Assembly: GCF_002150685.1 (NCBI RefSeq)
Contig: NZ_MSSW01000019.1
Coordinates: 90,142-154,141, forward strand
Direction of reading: 5' to 3'
Length of the DNA: 64,000 nt
Origin: Algoriphagus antarcticus
GTDB taxonomy: Bacteria > Bacteroidota > Bacteroidia > Cytophagales > Cyclobacteriaceae
Shown: positions 33,101 through 41,150 of the stretch, one piece after another
Layout of the letters: each line of letters opens with the position of its first letter
How positions within the stretch are numbered: the stretch's first letter is position 1
Notes under the pieces: model-generated
What the model was told of the DNA's origin: nothing
The model's input: the letters and a program-made list of their open reading frames with translations, nothing else
Database searches by the model: none
Translations under genes and position numbers: made by a program

Positions 33101-33557
33101 TGAAATCAATAAGTGGGGACAAGCTGAAATCGCTGAAATAGAACGTGAAGGTAAAATATCAGTTGATCTCGACGGTGAAAGTCTAGAACTGCTTTTGGAA
33201 GAAGTGTTGATCAGTTCTCAGGATATTCCAGGGTGGTCAGTAGCATCTGATCAAGGTGTGACTGTCGCGCTAGATGTGACCCTTTCGGAGGAATTGAAGC
33301 AAGAAGGAATCGCGAGAGATCTGGTAAACCGAATCCAAAATCTAAGAAAGGACATGGGATTGGAAGTACAGGATAAGATCAATATCAAGCTTGCCAATGA
33401 TAATGAGTTGGTAAACAGTGCAATTGATTCTTTTGGGGAATATATCCAAACTGAAGTACAAGCGTTGAAACTAGAGCTTTTGGCTGAATTGAAAGGAGCG
33501 ACCGTACTTGATATGGATGATTTTGAACTAGCTGTTTTGGTAGAAAAAGCAAAATAG
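30180..33557 (+). CDS. ileS: isoleucine--tRNA ligase
   Basis: 1125 aa, the long Bacteroidetes form. Start at the GTG 30180 gives MKTYQEFKQ, which fits family N-termini, and AAGGA stands 5 bases before it; a TTG at 30159 is in frame but gives an atypical leader. HIGH-type motif in PPSANGTPGIHHVMAR (about 45-60), editing domain about 200-420, KMSKRLGN (about 670) as the KMSKS loop, anticodon-binding domain about 720-870 and a C-terminal DUF5915-like tail. KMSKR instead of KMSKS is a usual variant. It charges tRNA-Ile and edits valine. A folded RNA element sits in its leader; lspA follows after 13 bp. Confidence 0.96.
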   Translation: MKTYQEFKQVDYPEIGESVLKYWKENQIFEQSVANRDGAETFTFFEGPPSANGTPGIHHVMARTLKDIFCRYKTLQGFQVKRKGGWDTHGLPVELQVEKELGITKEDIGKKISVEEYNQKCRETVMRFKNEWDDLTEKIGYWVDLDDPYITFEPEYIESVWSLLKKLYEKDLIYKGYTIQPYSPAAGTGLSSHELNQPGTYKDVKDTSITAQFKLKDGENTYILAWTTTPWTLPANSALAIGENLDYVKVKTFNPYTFDACTVILAKARMNSYLNPKAAELKLEGYKGGDKLIPFEVIEEFKGKDMLGWEYEQLFPITGLALPHPAFTVVSGDYVTTEDGTGIVHLAKAFGADDFRTLSQNNVPGIFVKDDQGKDVPIVDKRGKFITMVGEYLKLKVAEHGITAHKEYGAEDFYVKNYTEDDENAADFKSTDVIISIILKNENKAFKVEKYEHSYPHCWRTDKPVLYYPMDSWFIKTTAYKDRLVELNKTINWKPEATGTGRFGNWLENLVDWNLSRSRFWGTPLPIWRTEDGNEELCLGSIAELETGIQESIAKGFMVKSPYEDKALDLHRPYVDDVILVSPKGEKMFRELDLIDVWFDSGAMPYAQWHYPFENDDIFKANYPADYIAEGVDQTRGWFFTLHAIAVMLFDSVAFKNVIANGLVLDKNGNKMSKRLGNAVDPFKTLKEYGPDAVRWYLLSNANPWDNLKFNLDGVTEVQRRFFGTLQNTYNFFALYANLDAFVYDKSMAVPVAKRAELDQWIVSKLQSLISEVEEAMDNYDATKATRAIMSFTVDQLSNWYVRLARKRFWRGDMNADKQAAYETLYESLLTLTQLMSSFAPFYADWLYQNLTESGSDAKASVHLTDWVAADSTLINTDLEESMELSQTISSLVHSLRKKEKMKVRQPLKRILIPILKEKIKDQILHLEDLIKSEVNIKDIEFIDDASGILVKNVKPNLPVLGKKLGPKMRFVVAEINKWGQAEIAEIEREGKISVDLDGESLELLLEEVLISSQDIPGWSVASDQGVTVALDVTLSEELKQEGIARDLVNRIQNLRKDMGLEVQDKINIKLANDNELVNSAIDSFGEYIQTEVQALKLELLAELKGATVLDMDDFELAVLVEKAK

Positions 33558-33570
33558 CAAATCGTATATA

Positions 33571-34203
33571 ATGACTAAATACCTGAAATTCTTTGGCATT
33601 GCGCTAGTAGTGATCATCATTGATCAAGCGGTGAAAATGCTAGTTCATTTCCAGATGGACTTTGGTTCACCTGGACAGATTCCGATTTTCGGAGACTGGT
33701 TCAAGCTGCATTACACGACCAACCCAGGCATGGCTTTCGGGATGGAACTGGGTTCTGATTATGGTAAGTTGCTTCTTACATCGTTCCGTTTGGTTGCGAT
33801 GGTTGGAATAGGTTATTACCTATATCACATCATAGAGAAAAAACAACCTCGTTTATATATAGTATGTATCGCGATGATTTTAGGAGGAGCAATTGGCAAT
33901 CTCATTGATTCTGTCTTTTATGGAGTTTGGCTAAATAATGCGCCATATAACGCTTCCACTCCATGGTTTCACGGCCAAGTGGTCGATATGTTTTATTTTG
34001 ATATTTGGGAAGGATATCTACCTGAATGGATTCCTGTGTGGGGTGGCAGTTACACGGCTCTTTGGCCGATTTTCAATGTGGCAGATGCTGCTATATTTGT
34101 AGGTGTAGCTATGATTCTAATGTTTCAAGGCAGGTTTTTCCCAGAAAAAACAGAAGATAATAAACAATTCCAAAAAGGAGAGTTAGATCCGATTTCTGAG
34201 TAA
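33571..34203 (+). CDS. lspA: lipoprotein signal peptidase (signal peptidase II)
   Basis: 210 aa, longer than E. coli LspA (164 aa) because of an insert between TM segments (GVWLNNAPYNASTPWFHGQ), common in Bacteroidetes. Motifs: IIDQAVKMLV (N-terminal), TTNPGMAFGM, catalytic Asp in GGAIGNLIDSVFYG, VVDMFYFDIW and second catalytic Asp in FNVADAAIFVG. Four TM segments. It cleaves the signal peptide of diacylglyceryl-modified prolipoproteins, of which at least ten are encoded in this window. It is co-transcribed with ileS, the same order as in E. coli. A terminator follows. Confidence 0.95.
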   Translation: MTKYLKFFGIALVVIIIDQAVKMLVHFQMDFGSPGQIPIFGDWFKLHYTTNPGMAFGMELGSDYGKLLLTSFRLVAMVGIGYYLYHIIEKKQPRLYIVCIAMILGGAIGNLIDSVFYGVWLNNAPYNASTPWFHGQVVDMFYFDIWEGYLPEWIPVWGGSYTALWPIFNVADAAIFVGVAMILMFQGRFFPEKTEDNKQFQKGELDPISE

Positions 34204-34222
34204 AAATCTACGAAAACTCACT

Positions 34223-34263
34223 AAAAGTCCCTAGGGTCAGAATCTCTGATTGTAGGGACTTTT
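34223..34263. terminator. intrinsic terminator after ileS-lspA
   Basis: Perfect stem AAAAGTCCCTA / TAGGGACTTTT, 20 bp past the lspA stop. A second weaker stem GCTCAAA / TTTGAGC followed by a T-run lies near 34284-34316. Nothing else is visible before the helicase start. Confidence 0.75.
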
Positions 34264-34420
34264 CATGTTTTATAGGAGATAATTGGCTCAAACCATAAAT
34301 TTGAGCAGTATTTTTTGTAATTTTCAACTTGCTTTTCCCTTTTTTGGGATATCTAACCGCGACTTGGCTTCCATTTGCTTAACCCCAAACTGATGGAAGT
34401 TGTGTCATTCCGATAATTAT

Positions 34421-37360
34421 ATGATAGTTGATTCTGATAAACCTTTTCAGATAATTTATTCTATTTACAGCCATGAGTTCCTAGGGCTTCTAATTGAATC
34501 TTTTGTAATACAGATAGACCCGCAAGGAAGACTTTCTTTGGCCTATCAAAACATAAGTTCTGCAAATGCAAGCGAATTTGACTCTGGATTGAATAAGACG
34601 GATTATGATTTGATCAAAATCATGGATTCAATGAACCCAGAAGTAGTTGTAAAGCCATTTATAAAGCGCGGAAATATCCGTCCCAAGCAATATCTGGCGA
34701 AGATTTTTGACCCAAAAACCGAGGACAAAAAGACGCAGGATGCCATCGAGGAAGTGATCGAGAAGAAGCGTTCTAAAATAATGCCTCTGCTAATCGGCAA
34801 GAGGCTTTTTGAGATGGGAAGTGATGGAAACCCAGTTTGGGGTGAAATAACAGTAAATGCTGAGCGCGCCAGTGTATTATTTCATTTTCATAAAAATGAG
34901 GAGAACACACATTATTGGCCTACGATCAAATTCAAAGGAGAGAAGCTCGATTGGCAATATAAAAATGGCTATTTCATCAGTAATGAACCAGGATGGTTGG
35001 TTGTTCAAGGGCAGCTTTATCACTTTGAGAAAGGAATTGATGGGAAGAAACTCAAAGCTTTTTTGAGCAAGAAATTCATTGTCATCGACAAGCGAATTGA
35101 GCCAAGTTACTACCGTGGTTTTATGGCCAATTTGATTTCTCAATTCGATGTAGAATCCGTTGGGTTTGATATTAATATAGAGCGCGGGACACCAGAGGTT
35201 TTTATCAATATCAGTGATTTGCCAGGAGGTTCCGGAAAGAACCTTTTTGGAGAGGAAGGAGAAAAGCTGGAGGAGGATAAAATCGTATTTGAGCTTCGAT
35301 TCAAGTACGGTTCCATTGATTTTCCGGTGCAGACACCAAGTTCAGAAAAGAATGGTGCTTCGGTAAGACTGGAAGAAGGAGATGATAGTTACACTTTCTA
35401 TAAAACTATCCGCAGCACCCAAAAAGAAAAAGCATATTTAAAATTACTTCGTGACAAAGGCCTGGAATTCAAAATAGGGAAAGACGCTTTACCGAAGACA
35501 GAAGCGTTTGAGTGGATTGGTGAAAATGAAGATTTTCTGGATATAGAGAAGATCAGGATAGTCCAAAAGCCAAATGCAAAAGGCAAGGTCTATAATATCG
35601 GCAAAGCACAAATTTCCATCGAGGTCAATGAAAACATTGATTGGTTTGATGTCAAGGCTCTGATCAAATTTGGGATTTACCTCGTGCCTTTTGCGAAGCT
35701 GAGAAAGCTTTTGCTTCAGGGTAAAACAGAGTTCGAATTGCCAAATGGCGAGATTGCTGTGATTCCAGCCTCTTGGTTTGTGAATTATTCCGAACTCTTC
35801 AATTTCATGGAAGATCGTGGAGATGAAAATGTCATGGTTTTGCGCAAGCATCACTTGGCACTAGCCAGAGAAATGGAGATAGGCAACTTGGTACAGGTGA
35901 CTTTGAGTAGAAAACTGGAGAGACTTAGAGATTTTAGCTCTATCGAAGAATATACACTTCCGGCTAATTTTGAAGGAACACTACGCCCTTATCAACATGC
36001 CGGATACAACTGGCTTAGATTCCTCAATGAATTTAAGTTTGGTGGATGCTTAGCCGATGATATGGGACTAGGTAAAACCGTGCAAACGCTCGCTCTACTT
36101 GCACATGAAATGGAAGAAAATCCTGGATTGACTTCACTCCTTGTGATGCCTACTTCCCTGATTTATAACTGGGAGCTTGAGGCAAGAAAGTTCACTCCAG
36201 AGTTGAAAATCCTAGTTTATTCGGGAACTCAGCGTATCAAAGATCCTTGGAGATTTGGAGATTATGACTTGGTGCTGACATCCTACGGGATCACTCGATT
36301 GGACATTGAAGTGCTGAAAGGCTTCTACTTCAACTACATTATTTTAGATGAATCCCAAGCGATCAAAAACCCAGGAAGTAATATTGCTGCAGCTGTAAAT
36401 CAACTGAAGAGCAAGCAAAAATTGATTCTGACAGGTACTCCTGTGGAAAATAGTACGATGGATCTTTGGTCACAGATGAACTTCATCAATCCCGGTTTAC
36501 TAGGTAATCAGAATTCGTTTAAGAAGCAGTTTTTGTTGCCAATCGAAAAGCAAGGAGATGTTGGGAAATCTGCCAAACTCCATGCGATGATTAAGCCATT
36601 TATCCTCAGAAGACTGAAATCGCAGGTGGCAACGGACTTGCCAGAGAAAATCACCAACGTGAAGTACTCTGATATGACTGTTGCGCAAGAGGAAGTTTAT
36701 GAGGAAGTGAAAAACTACTATCGAGAAAAGATTATCTCTGATATCCAGAGTACTGGCAGAAACAATCAGCAGTTCACTTTGCTTCGTGGTCTTACGCAGC
36801 TTCGCCAAATTGCCAATCATCCAAAGTTAGTACGGGATGATTACGAAGGAGAATCCGGCAAGCTGGAAGACGTGACTTACATGCTTCAGTCAACGATTTC
36901 TGAGGGACACAAAATCCTTGTTTTCAGTCAGTTTGTAAGACATTTGAGTATCGTGAAAGCATATTTGGAGAAGGAAGGAATTCCATACGCATACCTCGAT
37001 GGTTCTACCAAGGATCGTCAGGCACAGGTGGAGAAATTTCAGGAAAATGAAGAGATCAAGGTTTTCTTGATTTCCTTGAAAGCAGGTGGAGTAGGTCTGA
37101 ATCTGACCAAAGCAGAATATGTATTCTTGCTTGACCCATGGTGGAATCCTGCGGTGGAGGCTCAGGCCATAGATAGAGCGCATAGAATCGGACAGGAAAA
37201 CAAGGTCATCATCTATAAATTCATCACACGCGGAACTGTGGAAGAAAAAATCATGGCTTTGCAAAATAGGAAGCTGGCGCTTGCAGGCGAGCTGATTAAT
37301 ACGGAAGAAAGCTTCATGAAGAGTCTAGGTCAGGATGATATTGCAGCATTACTGGATTAA
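34421..37360 (+). CDS. SNF2-family DEAD/DEAH-box helicase/ATPase
   Basis: 979 aa from the ATG at 34421 (a TTG seven codons upstream is also in frame). About 520 N-terminal residues form a large accessory region with no zinc-finger SWIM signature that I can see. The ATPase core begins LRPYQHAGYNWLRFL (about 535) with motif I DDMGLGKTVQTLAL, motif Ia, motif II DESQ (DESQAIKNPGS), motif III LTGTPVENS, motif V LISLKAGGVGLNLT and motif VI DRAHRIGQ. It is a nucleic acid translocase that remodels protein-DNA complexes such as RNA polymerase. A strong terminator follows. Confidence 0.93.
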   Translation: MIVDSDKPFQIIYSIYSHEFLGLLIESFVIQIDPQGRLSLAYQNISSANASEFDSGLNKTDYDLIKIMDSMNPEVVVKPFIKRGNIRPKQYLAKIFDPKTEDKKTQDAIEEVIEKKRSKIMPLLIGKRLFEMGSDGNPVWGEITVNAERASVLFHFHKNEENTHYWPTIKFKGEKLDWQYKNGYFISNEPGWLVVQGQLYHFEKGIDGKKLKAFLSKKFIVIDKRIEPSYYRGFMANLISQFDVESVGFDINIERGTPEVFINISDLPGGSGKNLFGEEGEKLEEDKIVFELRFKYGSIDFPVQTPSSEKNGASVRLEEGDDSYTFYKTIRSTQKEKAYLKLLRDKGLEFKIGKDALPKTEAFEWIGENEDFLDIEKIRIVQKPNAKGKVYNIGKAQISIEVNENIDWFDVKALIKFGIYLVPFAKLRKLLLQGKTEFELPNGEIAVIPASWFVNYSELFNFMEDRGDENVMVLRKHHLALAREMEIGNLVQVTLSRKLERLRDFSSIEEYTLPANFEGTLRPYQHAGYNWLRFLNEFKFGGCLADDMGLGKTVQTLALLAHEMEENPGLTSLLVMPTSLIYNWELEARKFTPELKILVYSGTQRIKDPWRFGDYDLVLTSYGITRLDIEVLKGFYFNYIILDESQAIKNPGSNIAAAVNQLKSKQKLILTGTPVENSTMDLWSQMNFINPGLLGNQNSFKKQFLLPIEKQGDVGKSAKLHAMIKPFILRRLKSQVATDLPEKITNVKYSDMTVAQEEVYEEVKNYYREKIISDIQSTGRNNQQFTLLRGLTQLRQIANHPKLVRDDYEGESGKLEDVTYMLQSTISEGHKILVFSQFVRHLSIVKAYLEKEGIPYAYLDGSTKDRQAQVEKFQENEEIKVFLISLKAGGVGLNLTKAEYVFLLDPWWNPAVEAQAIDRAHRIGQENKVIIYKFITRGTVEEKIMALQNRKLALAGELINTEESFMKSLGQDDIAALLD

Positions 37361-37377
37361 AAAAGGTTGATTTTTTG

Positions 37378-37412
37378 AAAAAGGGCAGAACGATAAATTC
37401 TGCCCTTTTTTT
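37378..37412 (+). terminator. intrinsic terminator after the SNF2 gene
   Basis: Perfect 13-bp stem AAAAAGGGCAGAA / TTCTGCCCTTTTT with loop CGATAAA and T-run. Confidence 0.9.
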
Positions 37413-37540
37413 ATTGGATTGATAGTCAAAGGCATAGGAAACCGACACATTTAATTAATCATAAATTCTCTTTGAAACCTTGTCAATAGCCCAATTATTT
37501 ATCTAAATTAAATCACATAGTACCATTACACTACCTGCGC

Positions 37541-38887
37541 ATGCCAAGAGCCAAGTCCGATAATGATCGGAAAATCTTTGTGCTGGATACTTCTGTGATC
37601 CTCTACGCACACAACTCCATAATGAACTTTGCCGAGCACGACGTGGTCATCCCGATCACTGTGCTGGAGGAACTTGATCAATTCAAAAAAGGCAATGACA
37701 CCAAGAATTTTGAAGCACGTGAATTCATCCGATTGCTGGACAAACTCTCAAAGGACCATATGATTCACAATTGGACTCCTCTCAACGGGAAGTCTAAGGG
37801 GAATTTTAGGGTACTGATGAATCCGGAGAATCAGATCAATGCCAATGAAATCTTTGGTGAGGAAAAGAATGATCACAAGATTCTCAACTGCGCGCTGTAT
37901 CTCAAGCAACACGAGAAGGGCAGAAAAGTAATCTTGGTGAGTAAGGATATTAACCTGCGCTTAAAGGCAAAATCTATTGATTTACTTGCTGAGGACTACG
38001 AGACGGGGAAGATTAAAAATATCTCAGAACTGGAAAACACGGGGAAATACATCCTTGACAATATGAATCCAGATCACATCAATACACTTTATGAGCAGGG
38101 ATATGTAGAGGCTAAAACAGTTTTGGGAACCCGAAAAAGACAATCCAATGCTTACTATATTCTAAAAAGTGATAAGAATTCGGTTTTAGCTTATTACAAT
38201 TCAGAAGAAGGTATCCTTGAGAGAGTAGATAAAAAATTGGCGTATAATATAAAGCCAAAAAATGCTGAACAGACCTTCGCTCTTCATGCAATCACGAATC
38301 CAAACATCCGCTTGGTTTCCATTCAGGGAGTAGCTGGAACGGGTAAGACCTTGCTGGCTTTAGCGGGAGCTTTGGAGCAAAGAAGAGAGTATAAGCAGAT
38401 TTTCTTGGCTCGACCTATAGTTCCTTTGAGTAATAAGGACATTGGATATTTGCCTGGAGATATCAAATCCAAGTTGAACCCGTACATGGAGCCACTTTGG
38501 GATAATCTGAAATTTATTCAAAACCAATATAAAGAGACTGATAAGGAATTTCAGAAGATCACAGAATTGGTGAATCAGGAGAAACTGGTAATTCAGCCAT
38601 TGGCTTACATCCGAGGTCGATCGCTGTCTAATATCTTCTTTATCGTAGATGAGGCGCAGAACCTGACTCCGCACGAGATCAAGACGATAATCTCCAGAGC
38701 TGGGGAAAATACGAAGATCATCTTCACTGGAGATGTATTCCAGATTGACACACCATATTTGGATTCCCAGTCGAATGGCTTGTCCTATCTGATAGATCGC
38801 GTAAAAGATCATCCGCTCTATGCGCATATCAAATTAGAGAAAGGTGAGCGCTCAGAGCTGGCAAATCTGGCAAATGAGTTGTTGTAA
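37541..38887 (+). CDS. PIN-PhoH fusion protein (PhoH2/YlaK type)
   Basis: 448 aa. N-terminal PIN domain (about 10-140): FVLDTSVILY with the first acidic residue, EELDQF, and the second acidic set in KILNCALYL and VSKDINLRLKA, so the metal site of an RNase looks complete. C-terminal PhoH ATPase (about 245-445): Walker A GVAGTGKT (about 262-270), the PhoH-typical ARPIVPLSNKDIGYLPG, and Walker B FFIVDEAQNLTPHE. Homologues unwind and cut RNA in a coupled reaction. It is often linked with PIN partner antitoxins (PhoAT), but none is adjacent here. Terminator directly after. Confidence 0.93.
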   Translation: MPRAKSDNDRKIFVLDTSVILYAHNSIMNFAEHDVVIPITVLEELDQFKKGNDTKNFEAREFIRLLDKLSKDHMIHNWTPLNGKSKGNFRVLMNPENQINANEIFGEEKNDHKILNCALYLKQHEKGRKVILVSKDINLRLKAKSIDLLAEDYETGKIKNISELENTGKYILDNMNPDHINTLYEQGYVEAKTVLGTRKRQSNAYYILKSDKNSVLAYYNSEEGILERVDKKLAYNIKPKNAEQTFALHAITNPNIRLVSIQGVAGTGKTLLALAGALEQRREYKQIFLARPIVPLSNKDIGYLPGDIKSKLNPYMEPLWDNLKFIQNQYKETDKEFQKITELVNQEKLVIQPLAYIRGRSLSNIFFIVDEAQNLTPHEIKTIISRAGENTKIIFTGDVFQIDTPYLDSQSNGLSYLIDRVKDHPLYAHIKLEKGERSELANLANELL

Positions 38888-38904
38888 ACATTTCCTCAAC
38901 TCAT

Positions 38905-38932
38905 TAAAAAAGCTCCATTTGGAGCTTTTTTT
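38905..38932. terminator. intrinsic terminator after PhoH gene
   Basis: Perfect stem AAAAAAGCTCC / GGAGCTTTTTT with loop ATTT. The following 260 bp to 39199 show AT-rich sequence with no gene and only a near-match (TATCTTTTG at about 39137) to a -7 element. Confidence 0.85.
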
Positions 38933-39199
38933 CTTTATGTCCAGATGAAGAAGTTCTTCAAGCGATTCGATTTTTTGGATTAAGAAGAGAAACTGTGAAG
39001 CAAATTTTTTGAAAGTTTCACTTAACATTGTAACCTACTTGCTTTTAAACAATTGTCCGTCTCTGGCTATATGGTGTTCAAAACCGTACAAGGTATTGCC
39101 CTAAAATACTCCTAATACATTGATTTTAAGATAATTATATCTTTTGGGTCACTTTTTGGCATATAGAGGATATAGAAATTAAACTAACTTATTACTGCC

Positions 39200-39421
39200 A
39201 TGATTACTTCACTATTTTCCCAAAAAAACGTTTGTGCTGCATTGGGCTTTGTAATGGCAATTACCATTGTTTGGAAAGCTAAAGTAGAGACAAATCTTGC
39301 ACAGCATACTGCCCTTATTGAATATTCTGAACCAACTTATAATAGGGACATTACATCAAGTTCTAAAGCTGAAAAGGCCTACGAATTCAGAAAATTAAGG
39401 ACCGAGTCTTCGGTCCTTTGA
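39200..39421 (+). CDS. small hypothetical protein with one membrane segment, 73 aa
   Basis: ATG-started frame of 73 codons. Residues about 10-27 (VCAALGFVMAITIVWKA) form a short hydrophobic stretch, the rest is polar and ends KLRTESSVL. No family is recognised. The final nine codons and the stop are encoded in a 9-bp hairpin, and a real terminator follows 77 bp later, so a defined transcript unit from this frame is likely. It is transcribed towards the LytTR regulator genes, which are on the other strand. It may be a small membrane peptide. Confidence 0.45.
   Translation: MITSLFSQKNVCAALGFVMAITIVWKAKVETNLAQHTALIEYSEPTYNRDITSSSKAEKAYEFRKLRTESSVL
39397..39418 (+). other. 9-bp hairpin over the end of the small gene
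   Basis: AAGGACCGA / TCGGTCCTT with loop GTCT, overlapping the last codons and ending at the TGA stop. No T-run follows, so it is not a standard terminator. It might stall ribosomes or protect the 3' end. Confidence 0.5.
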
Positions 39422-39497
39422 TAAGCTAAACTGGGTGAAATCCCCATAAAGAATACTCGTAAGAGTAGATTTGGTTGATTGTTTGGTTAAGCTAAAG

Positions 39498-39522
39498 AGG
39501 TGGGTAATAGCCCACCTTTTTG
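39498..39522 (+). terminator. intrinsic terminator between small gene and LytTR regulator
   Basis: Stem AGGTGGG / CCCACCT with loop TAATAG and a T-run on the plus strand; it ends the transcript of the small gene, and lies just past the stop of the convergent regulator gene. Confidence 0.75.
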
Positions 39523-39525
39523 TTT

Positions 39526-40281
39526 TTAACTTTCTGTGATAGTGCTCAGCTTCGCTAGAAAACTGTTATAATACTGTCGCCCTACCTGCACCACTGCACC
39601 AGAATGGAGCGTGATTTCTTTGGTATTGAAGCTTTCTATTTGTCCAAGATGGACAATGAATGACTTTTGTACCCGAAGGAATAACTGAGAAGGAAGGATT
39701 TCCTCTATTTCCTTCATAGACTTTCGGATATTGTAGTCTCTGTTTTTGGTGAAAATGGTTACCATATTTCCATTTGCCTCTATGTAATAGATGTCACCGT
39801 AAGAAACTCGCTCAAAAGCATTATCGGCTTTAATGAAAACGGCATCAGATACTAAATAGGGACTGTCATTGGTTGTGCTAACTGCAGCTGTTTCGGTAAC
39901 TGGTTTCGTCCGCTTGTTATAGAGAACAATCTCTACGATAGCATGAATGTCATTTGTGTTAAATGGCTTTACAATAAATCCAGCTGGATTTATTCGTTTT
40001 GCTCTTTCAATGATGGTGGGATCTGAATAAGATGTCACGTAAACCAGCGGTGCATCCACCATTTGTTTTACGATTTCTCCAAGTTCTATACCATCTTTAT
40101 CACCTTTGAGTTTGATATCCATGAATATCAAATCCGGGCGATACTTCTTGATGATTTTGATGCATTGGTTTGCAGAATTTGCGATGTCTGTGTTGACATA
40201 ACCCAGGAGTTCTAATATTTCCTGAATATTTTCTGCGATGCTGATATCGTCTTCGACGATTAAAATCCGCTCTTCTTTCAT
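39526..40281 (-). CDS. LytTR-family response regulator
   Basis: 251 aa. Receiver domain about 4-120: acidic pocket EDD (about 9-11), phospho-acceptor Asp in IFMDIKLKGDKDG, LVYVTSYSD (T replaced pattern) and the Lys in FIVKPFNTND. LytTR DNA-binding domain about 150-248: VSYGDIYYIEANGNMVTIFT and FLRVQKSFIVHLGQIESF. It binds DNA as a beta-type domain. Unlike the next regulator upstream, it is 120 bp away from the kinase pair, so it may answer to another kinase. The target is unknown. Confidence 0.9.
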   Translation of the reverse strand: MKEERILIVEDDISIAENIQEILELLGYVNTDIANSANQCIKIIKKYRPDLIFMDIKLKGDKDGIELGEIVKQMVDAPLVYVTSYSDPTIIERAKRINPAGFIVKPFNTNDIHAIVEIVLYNKRTKPVTETAAVSTTNDSPYLVSDAVFIKADNAFERVSYGDIYYIEANGNMVTIFTKNRDYNIRKSMKEIEEILPSQLFLRVQKSFIVHLGQIESFNTKEITLHSGAVVQVGRQYYNSFLAKLSTITES

Positions 40282-40401
40282 AAGTAGGTGGCAGATGTTG
40301 CGTTTTATGGTGAAAACTACTAAATCTTGCAGTTTATTACAATTCCTCTCTATTTACATAATTTATCAATGAAATCAAATGCTTTTTTTAAGGTATAAAA
40401 C

Positions 40402-41136
40402 TTAAAGACTCATCATTTCTTTAAATCGTGCTGCTTGTCTTCTACTTACTTCTATTCTATCTCCGCCTTTGAGCGTGACTACCAGGCCTCCATTGAACCA
40501 AGGCTCTATCCCTTCTACCCATCCTAGATTGATGATATGTTTTCTACTTGCCCGGAAAAAAGATTTCTCATCAAGTCGCTCGTCCAAGGCATTTAGGGAT
40601 TTGTGTATCATCGGCTTGAAATTGTCAAAGTACACTTTGATATAGTTGCCATCAGACTCAAATAAGCGGACATTGGAAAGTCGCACAAACCAGCATCTGT
40701 CTCCATCTTTGACGAAAACTTGGTCTTCGAGCGTAAGTTTCTTTTGGCTATGGGAGGACGTCGATTCATCATTTTTTGAATAGCCATCCATTTTCCCCTG
40801 AAGCTTGATGATCGCTTCTTCGAGTCGCTTTGGCTCGATTGGCTTCAATAGATAGTCCAAGGCATTAACCTGAAAAGCTTTCAAAGCATATTCATCGTAA
40901 GCTGTTGTAAATATCACGTGAGGCACGTTATCGAGTTCTTCCAAAAGTTCAAAGCCAGTTTTTTCAGGCATTTGAATATCAAGAAAAATGACATCAGGGC
41001 TTAGCTGTTCTATTTTATCTTTGGCATCATCCACGTTTACCGCTTCGCCTACCACTTCTACACTTTCCAGTTGATTTAACAGGTTGATCAGCTCCTTGCG
41101 TGCTAATCTTTCATCATCAATTACAATGGCTCGCAT
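40402..41136 (-). CDS. LytTR-family response regulator, partner of the LytS-type kinase
   Basis: 244 aa. Receiver about 1-118: DDE pocket at 7-9, Asp in VIFLDIQMPEKTGF, TTAYDEYA and K in YLLKPIEPKR. A linker rich in Ser and charged residues (about 125-150) is followed by the LytTR domain (about 145-242) with VRLFESDGNYIKVYFDNF and FRASRKHIINLGWVEGIEPW. It starts 14 bp downstream of the sensor kinase gene stop, the normal pairing in AlgR/LytTR systems. Confidence 0.92.
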   Translation of the reverse strand: MRAIVIDDERLARKELINLLNQLESVEVVGEAVNVDDAKDKIEQLSPDVIFLDIQMPEKTGFELLEELDNVPHVIFTTAYDEYALKAFQVNALDYLLKPIEPKRLEEAIIKLQGKMDGYSKNDESTSSHSQKKLTLEDQVFVKDGDRCWFVRLSNVRLFESDGNYIKVYFDNFKPMIHKSLNALDERLDEKSFFRASRKHIINLGWVEGIEPWFNGGLVVTLKGGDRIEVSRRQAARFKEMMSL

Positions 41137-41150
41137 TTTTTTTGAGTTTG

